Shown here: piece after piece, positions 27,782 through 37,463 of the stretch
Position numbering within the stretch: the first letter of the stretch is position 1
How the letters are laid out: every line of letters starts with the position of its first letter
NCBI RefSeq assembly: GCF_015350795.1
Contig: NZ_JADKSH010000001.1
Span: 620,461 to 684,460, forward strand
Direction of reading: 5' to 3'
DNA length: 64,000 bases
Source: Microbacterium sp. VKM Ac-2870
Lineage (GTDB): Bacteria > Actinomycetota > Actinomycetes > Actinomycetales > Microbacteriaceae
Position numbers and translations under genes: made by a program
The notes under the pieces: generated by a model
Told to the model about the DNA's origin: nothing
What the model saw: the letters and a program-made list of their open reading frames with translations, nothing else
Databases searched by the model: none

Positions 27782-29614
27782 ATGAGCGCCGTTCAATTCG
27801 AAGTCCCCGCGGTCGTGCCCGCCGATCCGCAGGCCAACATCGCCGACCTTCTTGTCGAGCGGGTGAAGACGACCCCGTCACTCGCCCTGTTCGCCGTTCC
27901 CGACGGCACCGGATGGCGCGACATCACTGCCGCCGAGTTCGAGCGGGAGGTGATCGCCCTCGCGAAGGGCTTCGTCGCGGCCGGCATCGCACCCGGCGAC
28001 AAGGTGGGCTTCGTCGCCCGCACGACGTACGAGTGGTCCCTCGTCGACTTCGCACTGTTCTTCGCTGGAGCGGTTATGGTGCCGATCTACGAGACGAGCT
28101 CGGCCGCCCAGATCAGCTGGATCCTCTCCGACTCGGGGGCCATCGCCGTTCTGGCCGAGTCCGACGAGCACGCCGCACGCGTCGCCGAGATCCGCGACGA
28201 GGTCCCGCTGGTGCGCGAGGCGTGGACCATGTCGACGGGAGACCTCGACGCTCTGCGCGCCCGCGGCAGCGAGGTCGAGGATGCCGAGATCGCGCGCCGT
28301 CGGCGACTCGCCGTCGGCGCCGACATCGCGACGCTGATCTACACCTCGGGCTCGACCGGGCGCCCGAAGGGATGCGTGCTCACCCACAGCAACTTCGTGG
28401 AACTCGCCCGAAACTCCGCGACATCGCTGTCCGAGGTCGTCACCACCCCGGGCGCATCGACCCTGCTGTTCATCACCACCGCACACGTCTTCGCGCGGTT
28501 CATCTCGATCCTCAACGTGCACGCCGGGGTGAAGACGGGCCACCAGCCCGACACCAAGCAGCTGCTTCCTGCGCTCGGCTCCTTCCAACCGACCTTCCTC
28601 CTCGCCGTTCCCCGCGTGTTCGAGAAGGTGTACAACTCCGCCGAGCAGAAGGCTGAAGCCGGCGGCAAGGGCAAGATCTTCCGTGCCGCCGCCCACACCG
28701 CGATCGAGCACTCACGCCTGCAACAGGACGGCAAGAAGGTTCCGCTCGCCACGAAGATCAAGTTCGCCCTCTTCGACCGACTCGTCTACAGCAAGCTGCG
28801 CACGGCGATGGGCGGGCGCATCTCCTACGCGGTGTCGGGTTCCGCCCCGCTGGGCCCACGACTGGGACACTTCTTCCACAGCCTGGGTGTCACGATTCTC
28901 GAGGGATACGGGCTCACCGAGACGACTGCCCCCGCCACGGTGAACCAGGCGACGAAGTCGAAGATCGGCACCGTGGGCCCCGTGCTCCCCGGTGTCGGCG
29001 TGCGTCTTGCGGACGACGGCGAAATCGAGGTGCGCGGCGTCAATGTGTTCAAGGAGTACTGGCGCAACCCCGAGGCCACCGCGGCCGCCTTCGACGACGG
29101 CTGGTTCAAGACCGGCGACATCGGCTCGTTCGACGACGAGGGCTTCCTCACCATCACCGGGCGGAAGAAGGAGATCATCGTCACCGCCGGCGGCAAGAAC
29201 GTCGCCCCCGCCGCCCTCGAGGATCCGATCCGAGCCAACCCGATCGTCGGGCAGGTGGTGGTCGTCGGCGACCAGAAGCCGTTCATCTCGGCGCTGATCA
29301 CGCTCGACCCGGAGATGCTGCCGGCCTGGCTCGCGAACAACGGTCTGCCGGCCGACCTGCCGCTCGCCCAGGCGGCGAAAGAGCCGAAGGTGCGCGAAGA
29401 GGTGCAGCGTGCCGTCGACATCGCCAACAAGAACGTCTCTCGCGCCGAATCCATCCGCAAGTTCACGATCCTCGACACCGAATGGACCGAGGCCAGCGGC
29501 CATCTGACGCCGAAGATGAGCATCAAGCGCAACGTCATCCTCAGTGACTTCGCGGATGCCGTCGAAGACCTCTACAACGTGCCGGTCACGACGACGAACG
29601 TCTCGCTCGGCTGA
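27782..29614 (+). CDS. Long-chain fatty acyl-CoA synthetase (FadD15-like)
   Basis: An AMP-forming acyl-CoA ligase of 610 residues. The AMP-binding P-loop YTSGSTGRPKGC lies near 186, GYGLTETTAPAT near 376, then FKTGDIGSFDDEGFLTITGRKKEIIVT in overlapping parts and a C-terminal Lys-containing HLTPKMSIKR. It activates fatty acids for lipid synthesis or degradation. I start at ATG 27782 because CGAAGGAG precedes it. The block of kinase, aroG, plsC, glucokinase and fadD is similar to the mycobacterial Rv2182c-Rv2187 area. Confidence 0.94.
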   Translation: MSAVQFEVPAVVPADPQANIADLLVERVKTTPSLALFAVPDGTGWRDITAAEFEREVIALAKGFVAAGIAPGDKVGFVARTTYEWSLVDFALFFAGAVMVPIYETSSAAQISWILSDSGAIAVLAESDEHAARVAEIRDEVPLVREAWTMSTGDLDALRARGSEVEDAEIARRRRLAVGADIATLIYTSGSTGRPKGCVLTHSNFVELARNSATSLSEVVTTPGASTLLFITTAHVFARFISILNVHAGVKTGHQPDTKQLLPALGSFQPTFLLAVPRVFEKVYNSAEQKAEAGGKGKIFRAAAHTAIEHSRLQQDGKKVPLATKIKFALFDRLVYSKLRTAMGGRISYAVSGSAPLGPRLGHFFHSLGVTILEGYGLTETTAPATVNQATKSKIGTVGPVLPGVGVRLADDGEIEVRGVNVFKEYWRNPEATAAAFDDGWFKTGDIGSFDDEGFLTITGRKKEIIVTAGGKNVAPAALEDPIRANPIVGQVVVVGDQKPFISALITLDPEMLPAWLANNGLPADLPLAQAAKEPKVREEVQRAVDIANKNVSRAESIRKFTILDTEWTEASGHLTPKMSIKRNVILSDFADAVEDLYNVPVTTTNVSLG

Positions 29615-29679
29615 GCGGACAGCGGCCTACGGGGTCGGGTGTCGGCGCTGCGGCGTCGGCGCCCGATTCTCGTTTCGGC

Positions 29680-30171
29680 TCAGAACCAGGAGGACTCGCG
29701 GATGCGACGCATCGCGATCTTTCGCTCTTCGGGGCTGAGCCGCGAGATGTAGAGCATGCCGTCGAGGTGATCGGTCTCGTGCTGCAGGGCCTGAGCCAAC
29801 AGTCCCTCGCCCTCCAGGACGACCTCCGCACCGGTCAGGTCCATGCCGACGACGCGTGCCCACGGATAGCGCGCGGTGTCGTGCCAGAGATCGGGCACCG
29901 ATAGGCATCCCTCCCCCACGAGGTGCGGCTCCCCCGCCACATCGGTGAGCACGGGGTTGAGGACGTACCCGATGTCGCCGTCGATGTTGTAGCTGAACGC
30001 CCGCAGCCCCACACCGATCTGGGGAGCGGCCACACCCGCACGCCCCGGAAGAGCGACGGTGTCGAGGAGGTCGTGCACGAGAGAGCGGACGCCGTCGTCG
30101 ATCGCCTCGATGGGGGCGCTGGGCGCGCGGAGCACCGGATCGCCGAAGAGGCGGATGGGTCGAACGGCCAT
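29680..30171 (-). CDS. def: Peptide deformylase
   Basis: The metalloenzyme removing N-formyl from nascent proteins. All three motifs are present: [19 protein letters not shown] (metal Cys) and QHETDHLDG (two metal His and the catalytic Glu). It is 163 residues. Its ATG shares one base with the stop of the MinD-like gene (TGATG), so it is probably translated from the same mRNA. It is convergent with fadD. Confidence 0.97.
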   Translation of the reverse strand: MAVRPIRLFGDPVLRAPSAPIEAIDDGVRSLVHDLLDTVALPGRAGVAAPQIGVGLRAFSYNIDGDIGYVLNPVLTDVAGEPHLVGEGCLSVPDLWHDTARYPWARVVGMDLTGAEVVLEGEGLLAQALQHETDHLDGMLYISRLSPEERKIAMRRIRESSWF

Positions 30172-31577
30172 CAGGCAGCGGCCCGCTGACGCAGGCTTTC
30201 GACGACGATCGCGGCGAGCTCGCGCGCCGCGGCGCGGGTCTCGGGCTGAAGGTCACGGAAGATGATCGTGCTGCCCGAGGCGATGTGGGCGTCATACGGC
30301 ATGCGCACGACGCGACTCACGCGCGTGCGGAAGTGCGCCTCCAGCTCATCGGCACGCACCAGGGGCGCGCCCGGGCGCGACGTGTTCAAGACGACGACCG
30401 CCGAGTGGACGAGGTCGGCGAAGCCGTTGCTCTCGAGCCAGGTGAGGGTCTCCGATGCCAGGCGCGCCTCGTCGACACTCAGGCCGGCGACGACGATGAT
30501 CTGGTCGGCGCGTTCGAGCGTCGCTTCCATCACGGAGTGCACGATGCCGGTACCGGTGTCGGTGAGCACGACCGAGTAGAAGTGCGCGGCGACGTCGGCG
30601 ACGGCCGTGTAGTCGCTGTCGCTGAAGGCCTCCGAGACGTGCGGGTCGGTGTCGGACGCGATCACGTCGAGGCGGGTGTGGTCGCGAGCCACGATCTCGG
30701 AGATGTCGTTGAAGCCTCGGACGTCGGCGTGCGCGCGCACGAGATCGCGCACCGTCTTGCCGCTCGATCGGCCGATCCGCTCCGCGAGCGTTCCGCGGTC
30801 AGGATTGGCGTCCACAGCGATCACACGGTCTTCGCGGGCATCGGCGAGAGCCATGCCGAGCAGTGTGGTGACGGTCGTCTTGCCCACACCGCCCTTGCGC
30901 GAGAGCACCGGCACGAACTTCGCTCCGCCGTGCAGCGGGGCGGCGATGCGGCGATCGAGATCTTTGCGTGCTCGAGCGCGCTTGCTGTCGCCGAGATTGA
31001 TACGCCGCCCAGAGACCGTGTAAAGGAGGTGTTGCCAGGCGCCTTCGGGCTCCGGCCGCACAGCCCGGGCCGGATCGAGCAGGCGGTCTGCGGTGAGGAG
31101 ATCGGAGCTTTCCCGTCCGACCTCGAAGTCACCGAGCCGCCGTGACTGGAGGGTGACCTCCGACGTGCGCGGACGGAGGCGTTCGTGGTGGGCGATGTCG
31201 TTCGACGAGGTCGCCGACGGCGCGGGAGCCGCGACCGTCTCGGCGTCTTCCACCTCGGTGTCGAGCTCCGACTCCGCGAGCACGTCGTGGTCGATCGACG
31301 CGTCATCGTCGGCCGTCTCGTCGAACTCGACGAGCTCCGACTCGATCGCGTCGGTCGTCGACACGAACGTGTCGACCGCCACGACCCGTGTCATATCGTC
31401 GTCGAGCACGACGTCGTCGTCGATGTCGTCATCCTCGTCGGTGATCGTGGGCAGCGTCACGTCGACCTGAGCGGTGACGCCGTCGACGATGCCGATGCCC
31501 GTCGTGTCGATGCCGGCCGGCGTCTCCAGCACGCCGTGGTCGACGTCCTCGGTCGCGTTCTCGTTACGGTCAGGCAC
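30171..31577 (-). CDS. MinD/ParA-like ATPase with long acidic N-terminus
   Basis: The C-terminal half (about residues 215-468) is a MinD/ParA fold. It has the deviant Walker [12 protein letters not shown] near 222-232, [13 protein letters not shown], and [12 protein letters not shown] in place of the usual DxxxG. The first 200 residues are disordered and very acidic, with runs of Asp, then a basic [13 protein letters not shown] segment before the ATPase. Such ATPases occur in actinobacteria next to secretion or surface-organelle genes, but no such genes are here. Its function is unknown. It is fused by overlap to def. Confidence 0.82.
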   Translation of the reverse strand: MPDRNENATEDVDHGVLETPAGIDTTGIGIVDGVTAQVDVTLPTITDEDDDIDDDVVLDDDMTRVVAVDTFVSTTDAIESELVEFDETADDDASIDHDVLAESELDTEVEDAETVAAPAPSATSSNDIAHHERLRPRTSEVTLQSRRLGDFEVGRESSDLLTADRLLDPARAVRPEPEGAWQHLLYTVSGRRINLGDSKRARARKDLDRRIAAPLHGGAKFVPVLSRKGGVGKTTVTTLLGMALADAREDRVIAVDANPDRGTLAERIGRSSGKTVRDLVRAHADVRGFNDISEIVARDHTRLDVIASDTDPHVSEAFSDSDYTAVADVAAHFYSVVLTDTGTGIVHSVMEATLERADQIIVVAGLSVDEARLASETLTWLESNGFADLVHSAVVVLNTSRPGAPLVRADELEAHFRTRVSRVVRMPYDAHIASGSTIIFRDLQPETRAAARELAAIVVESLRQRAAA

Positions 31578-31628
31578 TGCTGCACACTCCAGTTCGGGCT
31601 TCCGCTGTCGGCGGCGGAAGGCGGTTCG

Positions 31629-31644
31629 GGTCCTCGTGAGGACC
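31629..31644. other. Perfect hairpin between pyc and the MinD-like gene
   Basis: GGTCCTC (31629-31635), GT, GAGGACC (31638-31644) make a 7-bp stem. It lies in the 150-base gap after the pyc stop and before the MinD-like start, both on the minus strand. A Rho-type or weak intrinsic stop for pyc is possible; no T-run is seen on the minus strand. Confidence 0.45.
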
Positions 31645-31727
31645 GCGCGATCGCAGCGTCACCGCTCGATCACGAGGACGGTCCCCGACCCCAAGACTTG
31701 CGGGACGTCACACGCCCCCACCCCAGG

Positions 31728-34700
31728 TTACTCGGCGGGTCGGACCACGAGCAAAAGGTCGCCCGCCTCGACCGGCGCGGTCGTGGCCACGGCGATCCGC
31801 TCCACCGTCCCCTCTACCGGCGACGTGATCGCCGCCTCCATCTTCATCGCCTCGATCGAGGCGACCGGCTGGCCGGCAGCGACGCGGTCACCGACCGCGG
31901 TCTTGACCGTGACCACGCCCGAGAAGGGCGCCGCCACCTGACCCGGCGTGGCAGTGTCGGCCTTCTCCGCCTGACGCGCCTCGACAGCGATGCTGCGATC
32001 GCGCACGAACACCGGTCGCAGCTGGCCGTTGAGCGTGGTCATCACCGTGCGTACGCCCTTGTCGTCGGCTTCACCGATCGCTTCGAGCCCGACGTAGAGC
32101 TGCACGCCGCGCTCGATCTGCACGACGTGCTCGGTGCCGGGAGCCAGGCCGTAGAGGTAGTCGGTGGTATCCAGAACGCTGAGGTCGCCGTAGGTGTCGC
32201 GCACCTCACGGAACGTCGCGGTCGGGCCCGGGAACAGGAGCGTGTTGAGCGTGGCGCGGCGCATGTGCGAGTCCGACTCCAGTGACGCGACGTCCTCGTC
32301 GGAGATCTCCGTGACACCCGTTCGCACATCACGCCCGTGCAGCACCTTCGTGCGGAAAGGCTCGGGCCATCCGCCGGGCAGGTCGCCGAGTTCGCCCGCC
32401 ATGAACGCGACGACCGAGTCGGGAACGTCGTACTTCTCCGGATTCTCGGCGAAATCTGCGGGGTCGGCGTGGACGGCCGCGAGATGCAGGGCGAGGTCGC
32501 CGACGACCTTCGACGACGGTGTCACCTTCGGCACCCGGCCGAGGATCGCGTCCGCCGCGGCATACATCTCCTCGATGAGTTCGAAGTCGTCGGCCAGCCC
32601 CAGCGCGATCGCCTGCTGACGGAGGTTCGACAACTGTCCGCCCGGAATCTCGTGGCGATACACCCGTCCCGTCGGGCCGGGCAGCCCCGACTCGAACGGA
32701 CGATAGAGGTGTCGCACGGCCTCCCAGTAGGGTTCGAGGTCGCAGACGGCTTGCAGGTCGAGCCCGGTGTCGCGCTCGGTGTTCGCCAGCGACGCGACCA
32801 GCGCCGACAGCGACGGCTGGCTGGTCGTTCCCGCCATCGGTGCAGCCGCCGCGTCGACCGCGTCGGCACCCGCCGCGCTCGCAGCCAGCAGGGTGGCGAG
32901 CTGGCCGCCGGCGGTGTCGTGGGTGTGCACGTGCACGGGCAGGTCGAAGCGGTCGCGCAGCGCGCGCACGAGGCTGGCAGCCGCACCCGGACGGAGAAGA
33001 CCCGCCATGTCCTTGATGGCGATCACGTGCGCACCGGCATCCACGATCTGTTCGGCCAACCGCAGGTAGTAATCGAGGGTGTAGAGATCCTCGGTCGGCG
33101 AGAGGAGGTTGCCGGTGTAGCAGACGGCCACTTCGGCCACGGCGGTGCCGGTCTCGAGCACCGCGTCGATCGCAGGGCGCATCTGTGAGACGTCGTTGAG
33201 CGCGTCGAAGATACGGAAGATGTCGACCCCGGATGCCGTGGCCTCCCGCACGAAGGCATCGGTGACCTTCGTGGGATACGGCGTGTACCCGACCGTGTTT
33301 CGCCCGCGCAGCAGCATCTGGATCGCGACGTTCGGCAACGCCCGGCGGAGGGCGTCGAGGCGCTCCCACGGATCTTCGCCGAGGAAGCGGAGGGCGACGT
33401 CGTAGGTCGCCCCGCCCCATGCCTCCACCGAAAGCAGGTCGGGGGTGAGCCGGGCGACGTAGGGCGCCACGGTGACGAGGTCCTTCGTGCGCACGCGGGT
33501 GGCCAGCAGCGACTGGTGCGCATCGCGGAAGGTCGTCTCGGTGACCGCCAGCGCGGTCTGCCCGCGCAGCGCCTTCGCGAAGGCGGCGGGCCCCAGCTCG
33601 AGCAGGCGCTGGCGTGAACCCGGTGCCGGCTCTGCGCCGAGGTCCAGTGCCGGCAGCTTCGTGACGGGATCCACCGACAGCGGGTTGTCGCCGTTCGGAC
33701 GATTGACGGTGGTGTCGGCGAGCCAGGAGATGATCTTCGACCCGCGGTCCTTCGACTGCCTCCCCCGCAGCAGTTCGGGTCGCTCGTCGATGAACGACGT
33801 GCTCACATCGCCGGCCACGAAGGCGGGGTCATCGAGCACAGCCTGGAGGAAGGGGATGTTCGTCGAGACGCCGCGGATGCGGAACTCGGCCAGCGCCCGG
33901 CGCGAACGCACGACGGCGGCGGCGAAGTCGCGCCCCCGGCAGGTGAGCTTCGCGAGCATGGAATCGAAATGGGGGCTCACCTGGGAGCCCGCGGCCGTCG
34001 TGCCGCCGTCGAGGCGGATGCCGGCGCCACCCGGCGAGCGGTAGGTGGTGATCTTGCCCGTGTCGGGCCGGAACCCTTGGGTCGGATCCTCCGTCGTGAT
34101 GCGGCACTGCAACGCAGCTCCGCGCAGGCGGATGTCCTCCTGACGCAGGCCGAGGTCGGCGAGGCTCTCTCCCGCCGCGATGCGCATCTGCGACTGCACG
34201 AGGTCGACGTCGGTGACCTCTTCGGTGACGGTGTGCTCCACCTGGATGCGCGGGTTCATCTCGATGAACACGACCTCGCCCGCGCGAGGTCCGGCCGTCT
34301 CGAGGAGGAACTCGACCGTGCCGGCGTTCTCGTAGCCGATCGATCGCGCAAAGGCGACCGCGTGGGCGTGCAGACTCTGACGGACGTCGTCGGCGAGGTT
34401 CGGCGCCGGCGCGATCTCGATCACCTTCTGGTGGCGACGCTGCACCGAGCAGTCCCGTTCGAACAGGTGCACCGTCTCGCCGCGCTTGTCGGCGAGGATC
34501 TGAACCTCGACGTGACGTGGGCGCTGCACGGCCTGCTCGAGGAAGACGCGCGCGTCACCGAACGCGCTGTCGGCCTCGCGCATGGCCTCGGCCATCGCGG
34601 GCGCGAGTTGCTCCTTCCTCTCCACGCGACGCATTCCCCGGCCACCGCCGCCAGCGACGGCCTTCACGAAAATCGGGAAGCCGATGTCGTCCGCCTGGGC

Positions 34701-35135
34701 GACGAGAAGGTCCACGTCGTCGGATGCTGCGGTCGAGCGCAGCACGGGAACGCCGGCCGCGATCGCGTGTTCCTTCGCCGTCACCTTGTTTCCCGCCATC
34801 TCCAGCGCACGCGAGGGCGGGCCGATGAACACGATGCCGTTCGCGGCCGCCGCGGCGGCGAGTTCGGGATTCTCCGACAAGAAGCCGTATCCGGGATAGA
34901 TCGCATCGGCTCCGGACTCCTTCGCGACGCGGATGATCTCGTCGACGTCGAGGTAAGCGCGCACCGGCTGACCGGTCGTTCCGATCTGGTAAGCCTCGTC
35001 GGCTTTCAGCCGGTGGAGCGAGTAGCGATCTTCGTAGGGGTAGATCGCGACCGTACGGGCACCGAGTTCGAACGCGGCTCGGAAGGCGCGGATCGCGATC
35101 TCTCCACGGTTGGCCACCAGGATCTTGCGGAACAC
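31728..35135 (-). CDS. pyc: Pyruvate carboxylase
   Basis: The biotin enzyme that makes oxaloacetate from pyruvate (anaplerosis). The single 1135-residue chain holds biotin carboxylase (residues 1-450: FRKILVANRGEIAIR, GGGGRGMRRV, EMNPRIQVEHTVTEE), carboxyltransferase (about 530-1000: TTFRDAHQSLLATR, HVHTHDTAGGQ) and a C-terminal biotinyl domain with EAMKMEA, the biotin Lys near residue 1098. I chose the GTG at 35133-35135 because the earlier in-frame GTG lies inside the AGAAGAGG ribosome-binding site. It is divergent from the ParA gene. Confidence 0.97.
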   Translation of the reverse strand: MFRKILVANRGEIAIRAFRAAFELGARTVAIYPYEDRYSLHRLKADEAYQIGTTGQPVRAYLDVDEIIRVAKESGADAIYPGYGFLSENPELAAAAAANGIVFIGPPSRALEMAGNKVTAKEHAIAAGVPVLRSTAASDDVDLLVAQADDIGFPIFVKAVAGGGGRGMRRVERKEQLAPAMAEAMREADSAFGDARVFLEQAVQRPRHVEVQILADKRGETVHLFERDCSVQRRHQKVIEIAPAPNLADDVRQSLHAHAVAFARSIGYENAGTVEFLLETAGPRAGEVVFIEMNPRIQVEHTVTEEVTDVDLVQSQMRIAAGESLADLGLRQEDIRLRGAALQCRITTEDPTQGFRPDTGKITTYRSPGGAGIRLDGGTTAAGSQVSPHFDSMLAKLTCRGRDFAAAVVRSRRALAEFRIRGVSTNIPFLQAVLDDPAFVAGDVSTSFIDERPELLRGRQSKDRGSKIISWLADTTVNRPNGDNPLSVDPVTKLPALDLGAEPAPGSRQRLLELGPAAFAKALRGQTALAVTETTFRDAHQSLLATRVRTKDLVTVAPYVARLTPDLLSVEAWGGATYDVALRFLGEDPWERLDALRRALPNVAIQMLLRGRNTVGYTPYPTKVTDAFVREATASGVDIFRIFDALNDVSQMRPAIDAVLETGTAVAEVAVCYTGNLLSPTEDLYTLDYYLRLAEQIVDAGAHVIAIKDMAGLLRPGAAASLVRALRDRFDLPVHVHTHDTAGGQLATLLAASAAGADAVDAAAAPMAGTTSQPSLSALVASLANTERDTGLDLQAVCDLEPYWEAVRHLYRPFESGLPGPTGRVYRHEIPGGQLSNLRQQAIALGLADDFELIEEMYAAADAILGRVPKVTPSSKVVGDLALHLAAVHADPADFAENPEKYDVPDSVVAFMAGELGDLPGGWPEPFRTKVLHGRDVRTGVTEISDEDVASLESDSHMRRATLNTLLFPGPTATFREVRDTYGDLSVLDTTDYLYGLAPGTEHVVQIERGVQLYVGLEAIGEADDKGVRTVMTTLNGQLRPVFVRDRSIAVEARQAEKADTATPGQVAAPFSGVVTVKTAVGDRVAAGQPVASIEAMKMEAAITSPVEGTVERIAVATTAPVEAGDLLLVVRPAE

Positions 35136-35250
35136 GCACACCTCTTCTCCGAGTGGCTCCCGAGTACCGAGAGACGCTGATTCCCCGAGGGCCCACTTTC
35201 ACGGGAGCCTGAGTGTCCTTACAGCCTAGGGGAAGGTAACGTAGAGCCTC

Positions 35251-36057
35251 GTGCACGTACTCTCCGTCTCCTCGCTCAAGGGGGGTGTCGGCAAGACGAC
35301 CGTGACTCTCGGCCTCGCATCCGCAGCGTTCGCTCGAGGGGTGCGGACTCTCGTCGTCGACCTCGACCCGCAGTCCGACGTGTCGACGGGCATGGATATC
35401 CAGGTCGCGGGGCGACTCAACGTCGCCGATGTGCTCGCCAACCCCAAGGAAAAGGTGGTTCGCCAAGCGATCACCTCCAGCGGCTGGGCCAAGGTGCATC
35501 CGGGCACGATCGACGTCATGATCGGCAGCCCCTCGGCGATCAACTTCGACGGACCGCACCCGAGCGTGCGCGATGTCTGGAAGCTCGAAGAGGCGCTCGC
35601 GACGATCGAGGGTGACTACGACCTCGTGCTGATCGACTGTGCCCCCTCGTTGAACGCGCTCACCCGTACGGCGTGGGCAGCATCCGACCGGGTCGTCGTG
35701 GTGACCGAACCGGGTCTGTTCTCCGTCGCCGCCGCCGACCGCGCACTGCGCGCGATCGAGGAGATCCGTCGCGGGCTCTCCCCGCGACTGCAACCGCTGG
35801 GAATCGTCGTCAACCGCGTGCGCCCCCAGTCGATCGAACACCAGTTCCGCATCAAGGAGCTGCGCGACATGTTCGGCCCGCTGGTGCTCTCGCCCCAGTT
35901 GCCCGAGCGCACGTCGCTGCAGCAGGCTCAGGGCGCGGCCAAGCCGCTTCACATCTGGCCCGGTGACTCGGCGCAGGAACTGGCCGGCGACTTCGACGCG
36001 CTCCTCGACCGTGTCATGCGCACCGGCCGCATCACCGCCGGCGAACAGCGCGCCTGA
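35251..36057 (+). CDS. ParA-family ATPase (orphan)
   Basis: A 268-residue ATPase with the deviant Walker [12 protein letters not shown] at residue 10, VDLDPQSDVSTG and LIDCAPSLN, all ParA/Soj features. No parB gene lies next to it and no parS-like 16-mer was noticed, so it is not the chromosomal parAB pair. Orphan ParA proteins of this type affect division-site placement in corynebacteria. It is followed by the MerR, FtsR and GarA group on the other strand. A TAACGT box lies 8 bases before the GTG. Confidence 0.9.
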   Translation: MHVLSVSSLKGGVGKTTVTLGLASAAFARGVRTLVVDLDPQSDVSTGMDIQVAGRLNVADVLANPKEKVVRQAITSSGWAKVHPGTIDVMIGSPSAINFDGPHPSVRDVWKLEEALATIEGDYDLVLIDCAPSLNALTRTAWAASDRVVVVTEPGLFSVAAADRALRAIEEIRRGLSPRLQPLGIVVNRVRPQSIEHQFRIKELRDMFGPLVLSPQLPERTSLQQAQGAAKPLHIWPGDSAQELAGDFDALLDRVMRTGRITAGEQRA

Positions 36058-36072
36058 CCCGCCGGGGCGGTC

Positions 36073-36113
36073 GTTGAGCGAGCGCCGTACTACCGGCCGT
36101 TGAGCGAGCGCCG
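36073..36113 (+). repeat. Intergenic direct repeat
   Basis: GTTGAGCGAGCGCCG occurs at 36073-36087 and again at 36099-36113, 26 bases apart, in the gap between the parA and merR stop codons. The second copy continues into CAGGCGCGTCGAA. This resembles a dispersed intergenic repeat family that I recall from Microbacterium genomes (from memory, not searched). Confidence 0.6.
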
Positions 36114-36130
36114 CAGGCGCGTCGAACCGA

Positions 36131-36676
36131 TCAGGCCGACTTGACCGAACGGCGGGCCGCGAGCTCGTCCACCGGGTCGGGCGCCTGCGGGTCGAAATCG
36201 AGCAGCGTCGACTCCACCTCGTGGAGCACCTTGCCGACGGCGATGCCGAACACACCCTGACCGCGGCTGACGAGGTCGATGACCTCGTCGTTGGAGGTGC
36301 ACAGGTACACGGAGGCACCGTCGCTCATCAGCGTCGTCCCGGCGAGATCGCGGATGCCGGCCGCACGGAGCTGCTCGACCGCGGTGCGGATCTGCTGCAG
36401 AGAGATTCCGGTGTCCAGCAGACGCTTCACGAGCTTCAGTACCAGGATGTCGCGGAAGCCGTAGAGCCGCTGCGATCCCGAACCGCTGGCGCCGCGGACG
36501 GTGGGCTGAACAAGTTCGGTCCGCGCCCAGTAGTCGAGCTGACGATACGTGATGCCGGCGGCGCGAGCGGCGACCGCGCCGCGGTAACCGACCTCGTCGT
36601 CCATCTGGGGCAGACCATCGGTGAAAAGCAGGTCTGTGGCGAACCGAAGTTCACTCGGCGCATCGTGCGCGGTCAT
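36131..36676 (-). CDS. MerR-family regulator (Rv1830-like)
   Basis: A 181-residue protein. The MerR HTH contains AGITYRQLDYWARTELVQPTVRGASGSGSQRLYGFRDILVLKLVKRLLD in overlapping parts, and a C-terminal half (about 105-181) lacks Cys metal ligands. It follows the GarA and FtsR-like genes, as the Rv1830 orthologue does in mycobacteria, though the DUF151 gene usually between them is absent here. GGTGGAGG precedes the ATG at 36674-36676; earlier open frame has no similarity. Confidence 0.88.
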   Translation of the reverse strand: MTAHDAPSELRFATDLLFTDGLPQMDDEVGYRGAVAARAAGITYRQLDYWARTELVQPTVRGASGSGSQRLYGFRDILVLKLVKRLLDTGISLQQIRTAVEQLRAAGIRDLAGTTLMSDGASVYLCTSNDEVIDLVSRGQGVFGIAVGKVLHEVESTLLDFDPQAPDPVDELAARRSVKSA

Positions 36677-36776
36677 GCTCGCCTCCACCCGGACGGTCTG
36701 TCGTTTTCTCCACGGTAGATCAGCGCGGTGCCCGCGGCAACGACATCCGCATCCGACCCGGCGGCGTGTCGCGTCG

Positions 36777-37463
36777 TCATGACACGATGCGATCGAGTGC
36801 GGCGTGCACGAACGCGGTGCGCACCTCGTCGAGTCGCCGCAGAAGTTCGGGGGCGAGTTCCCCGGCACGTGCCCGTGACGCGGCATCCATCCGACGCAGC
36901 AGCGGGGTCAACGCGCTTTCGACGAGGGCGACCTCGCGTTCGGCGGCCTGACGGACGCCGCGCACGTGACGGGGCTGGATACCGTGGCCGTCGAGGGCCA
37001 CGAGCGCACGGAGCACGCCGAGCGCCTTGTCGTCGTAGCTCTCCGATGCGGGAATGAGTCCCGCGCGGACGGCGTCGTTCAAGAGCGCCGCAGGCGCGGA
37101 TGCTGCCTGCAGCAGCTCCTCGCGGCGGTAGCGGCGCGGCGCGGTCACGATCGAGGCGGGAGCGGGGGGCGCGATGGTGCCCTTCTTCTGCTGCTCGTCG
37201 AGGTACTCGCGGATCCGCGCGAGTGGCATGTAGTGATCGCGCTGCAGCGTCAGGGCGGTGCGCAGACGATCGAGATCGATCGGCGAGAACTTCCGGTAGC
37301 CCGATTCGGTGCGAAGCGGCGACACGATGCCCTGCACTTCGAGGTAGCGCAGTTTGCTGGCGCTGAGGTCGCAGAACTCAGGAGTCAGTCGCGCGAGCAC
37401 CTGACCAATGCTGAGGTAACCCGTGGACGACGATCGTCCACGGGGCGAGGGGGACGGACTCAC
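36777..37463 (-). CDS. ftsR: MerR-family regulator, likely FtsR
   Basis: A 228-residue MerR protein. The HTH includes YLSIGQVLARLTPEFCDLSASKLRYLEVQGIVSP in overlapping parts, then GYRKFSPIDLDRLR. The C-terminal half is helical and lacks a metal site. Its place directly behind the GarA/OdhI gene, with a GTGA overlap, matches FtsR of Corynebacterium (cg1631 next to odhI) and Rv1828 of M. tuberculosis. FtsR binds the ftsZ promoter in Corynebacterium. The ftsZ leader in this window carries a MerR-like dyad, so a division-control role is likely (inference). Confidence 0.85.
   Translation of the reverse strand: MSPSPSPRGRSSSTGYLSIGQVLARLTPEFCDLSASKLRYLEVQGIVSPLRTESGYRKFSPIDLDRLRTALTLQRDHYMPLARIREYLDEQQKKGTIAPPAPASIVTAPRRYRREELLQAASAPAALLNDAVRAGLIPASESYDDKALGVLRALVALDGHGIQPRHVRGVRQAAEREVALVESALTPLLRRMDAASRARAGELAPELLRRLDEVRTAFVHAALDRIVS

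Noticed and set aside
35155..35209. GGCTCCCG/CGGGAGCC 8-bp arms in the pyc/parA divergent region
   Set aside because: The arms are 39 bases apart; in such GC-rich DNA this is weak evidence for an operator.
36281..36300. Possible parS site for the ParA protein near 35251
   Set aside because: I scanned the parA flanks for a 16-bp TGTTTCACGTGAAACA-like palindrome and saw none; no parB gene is near.
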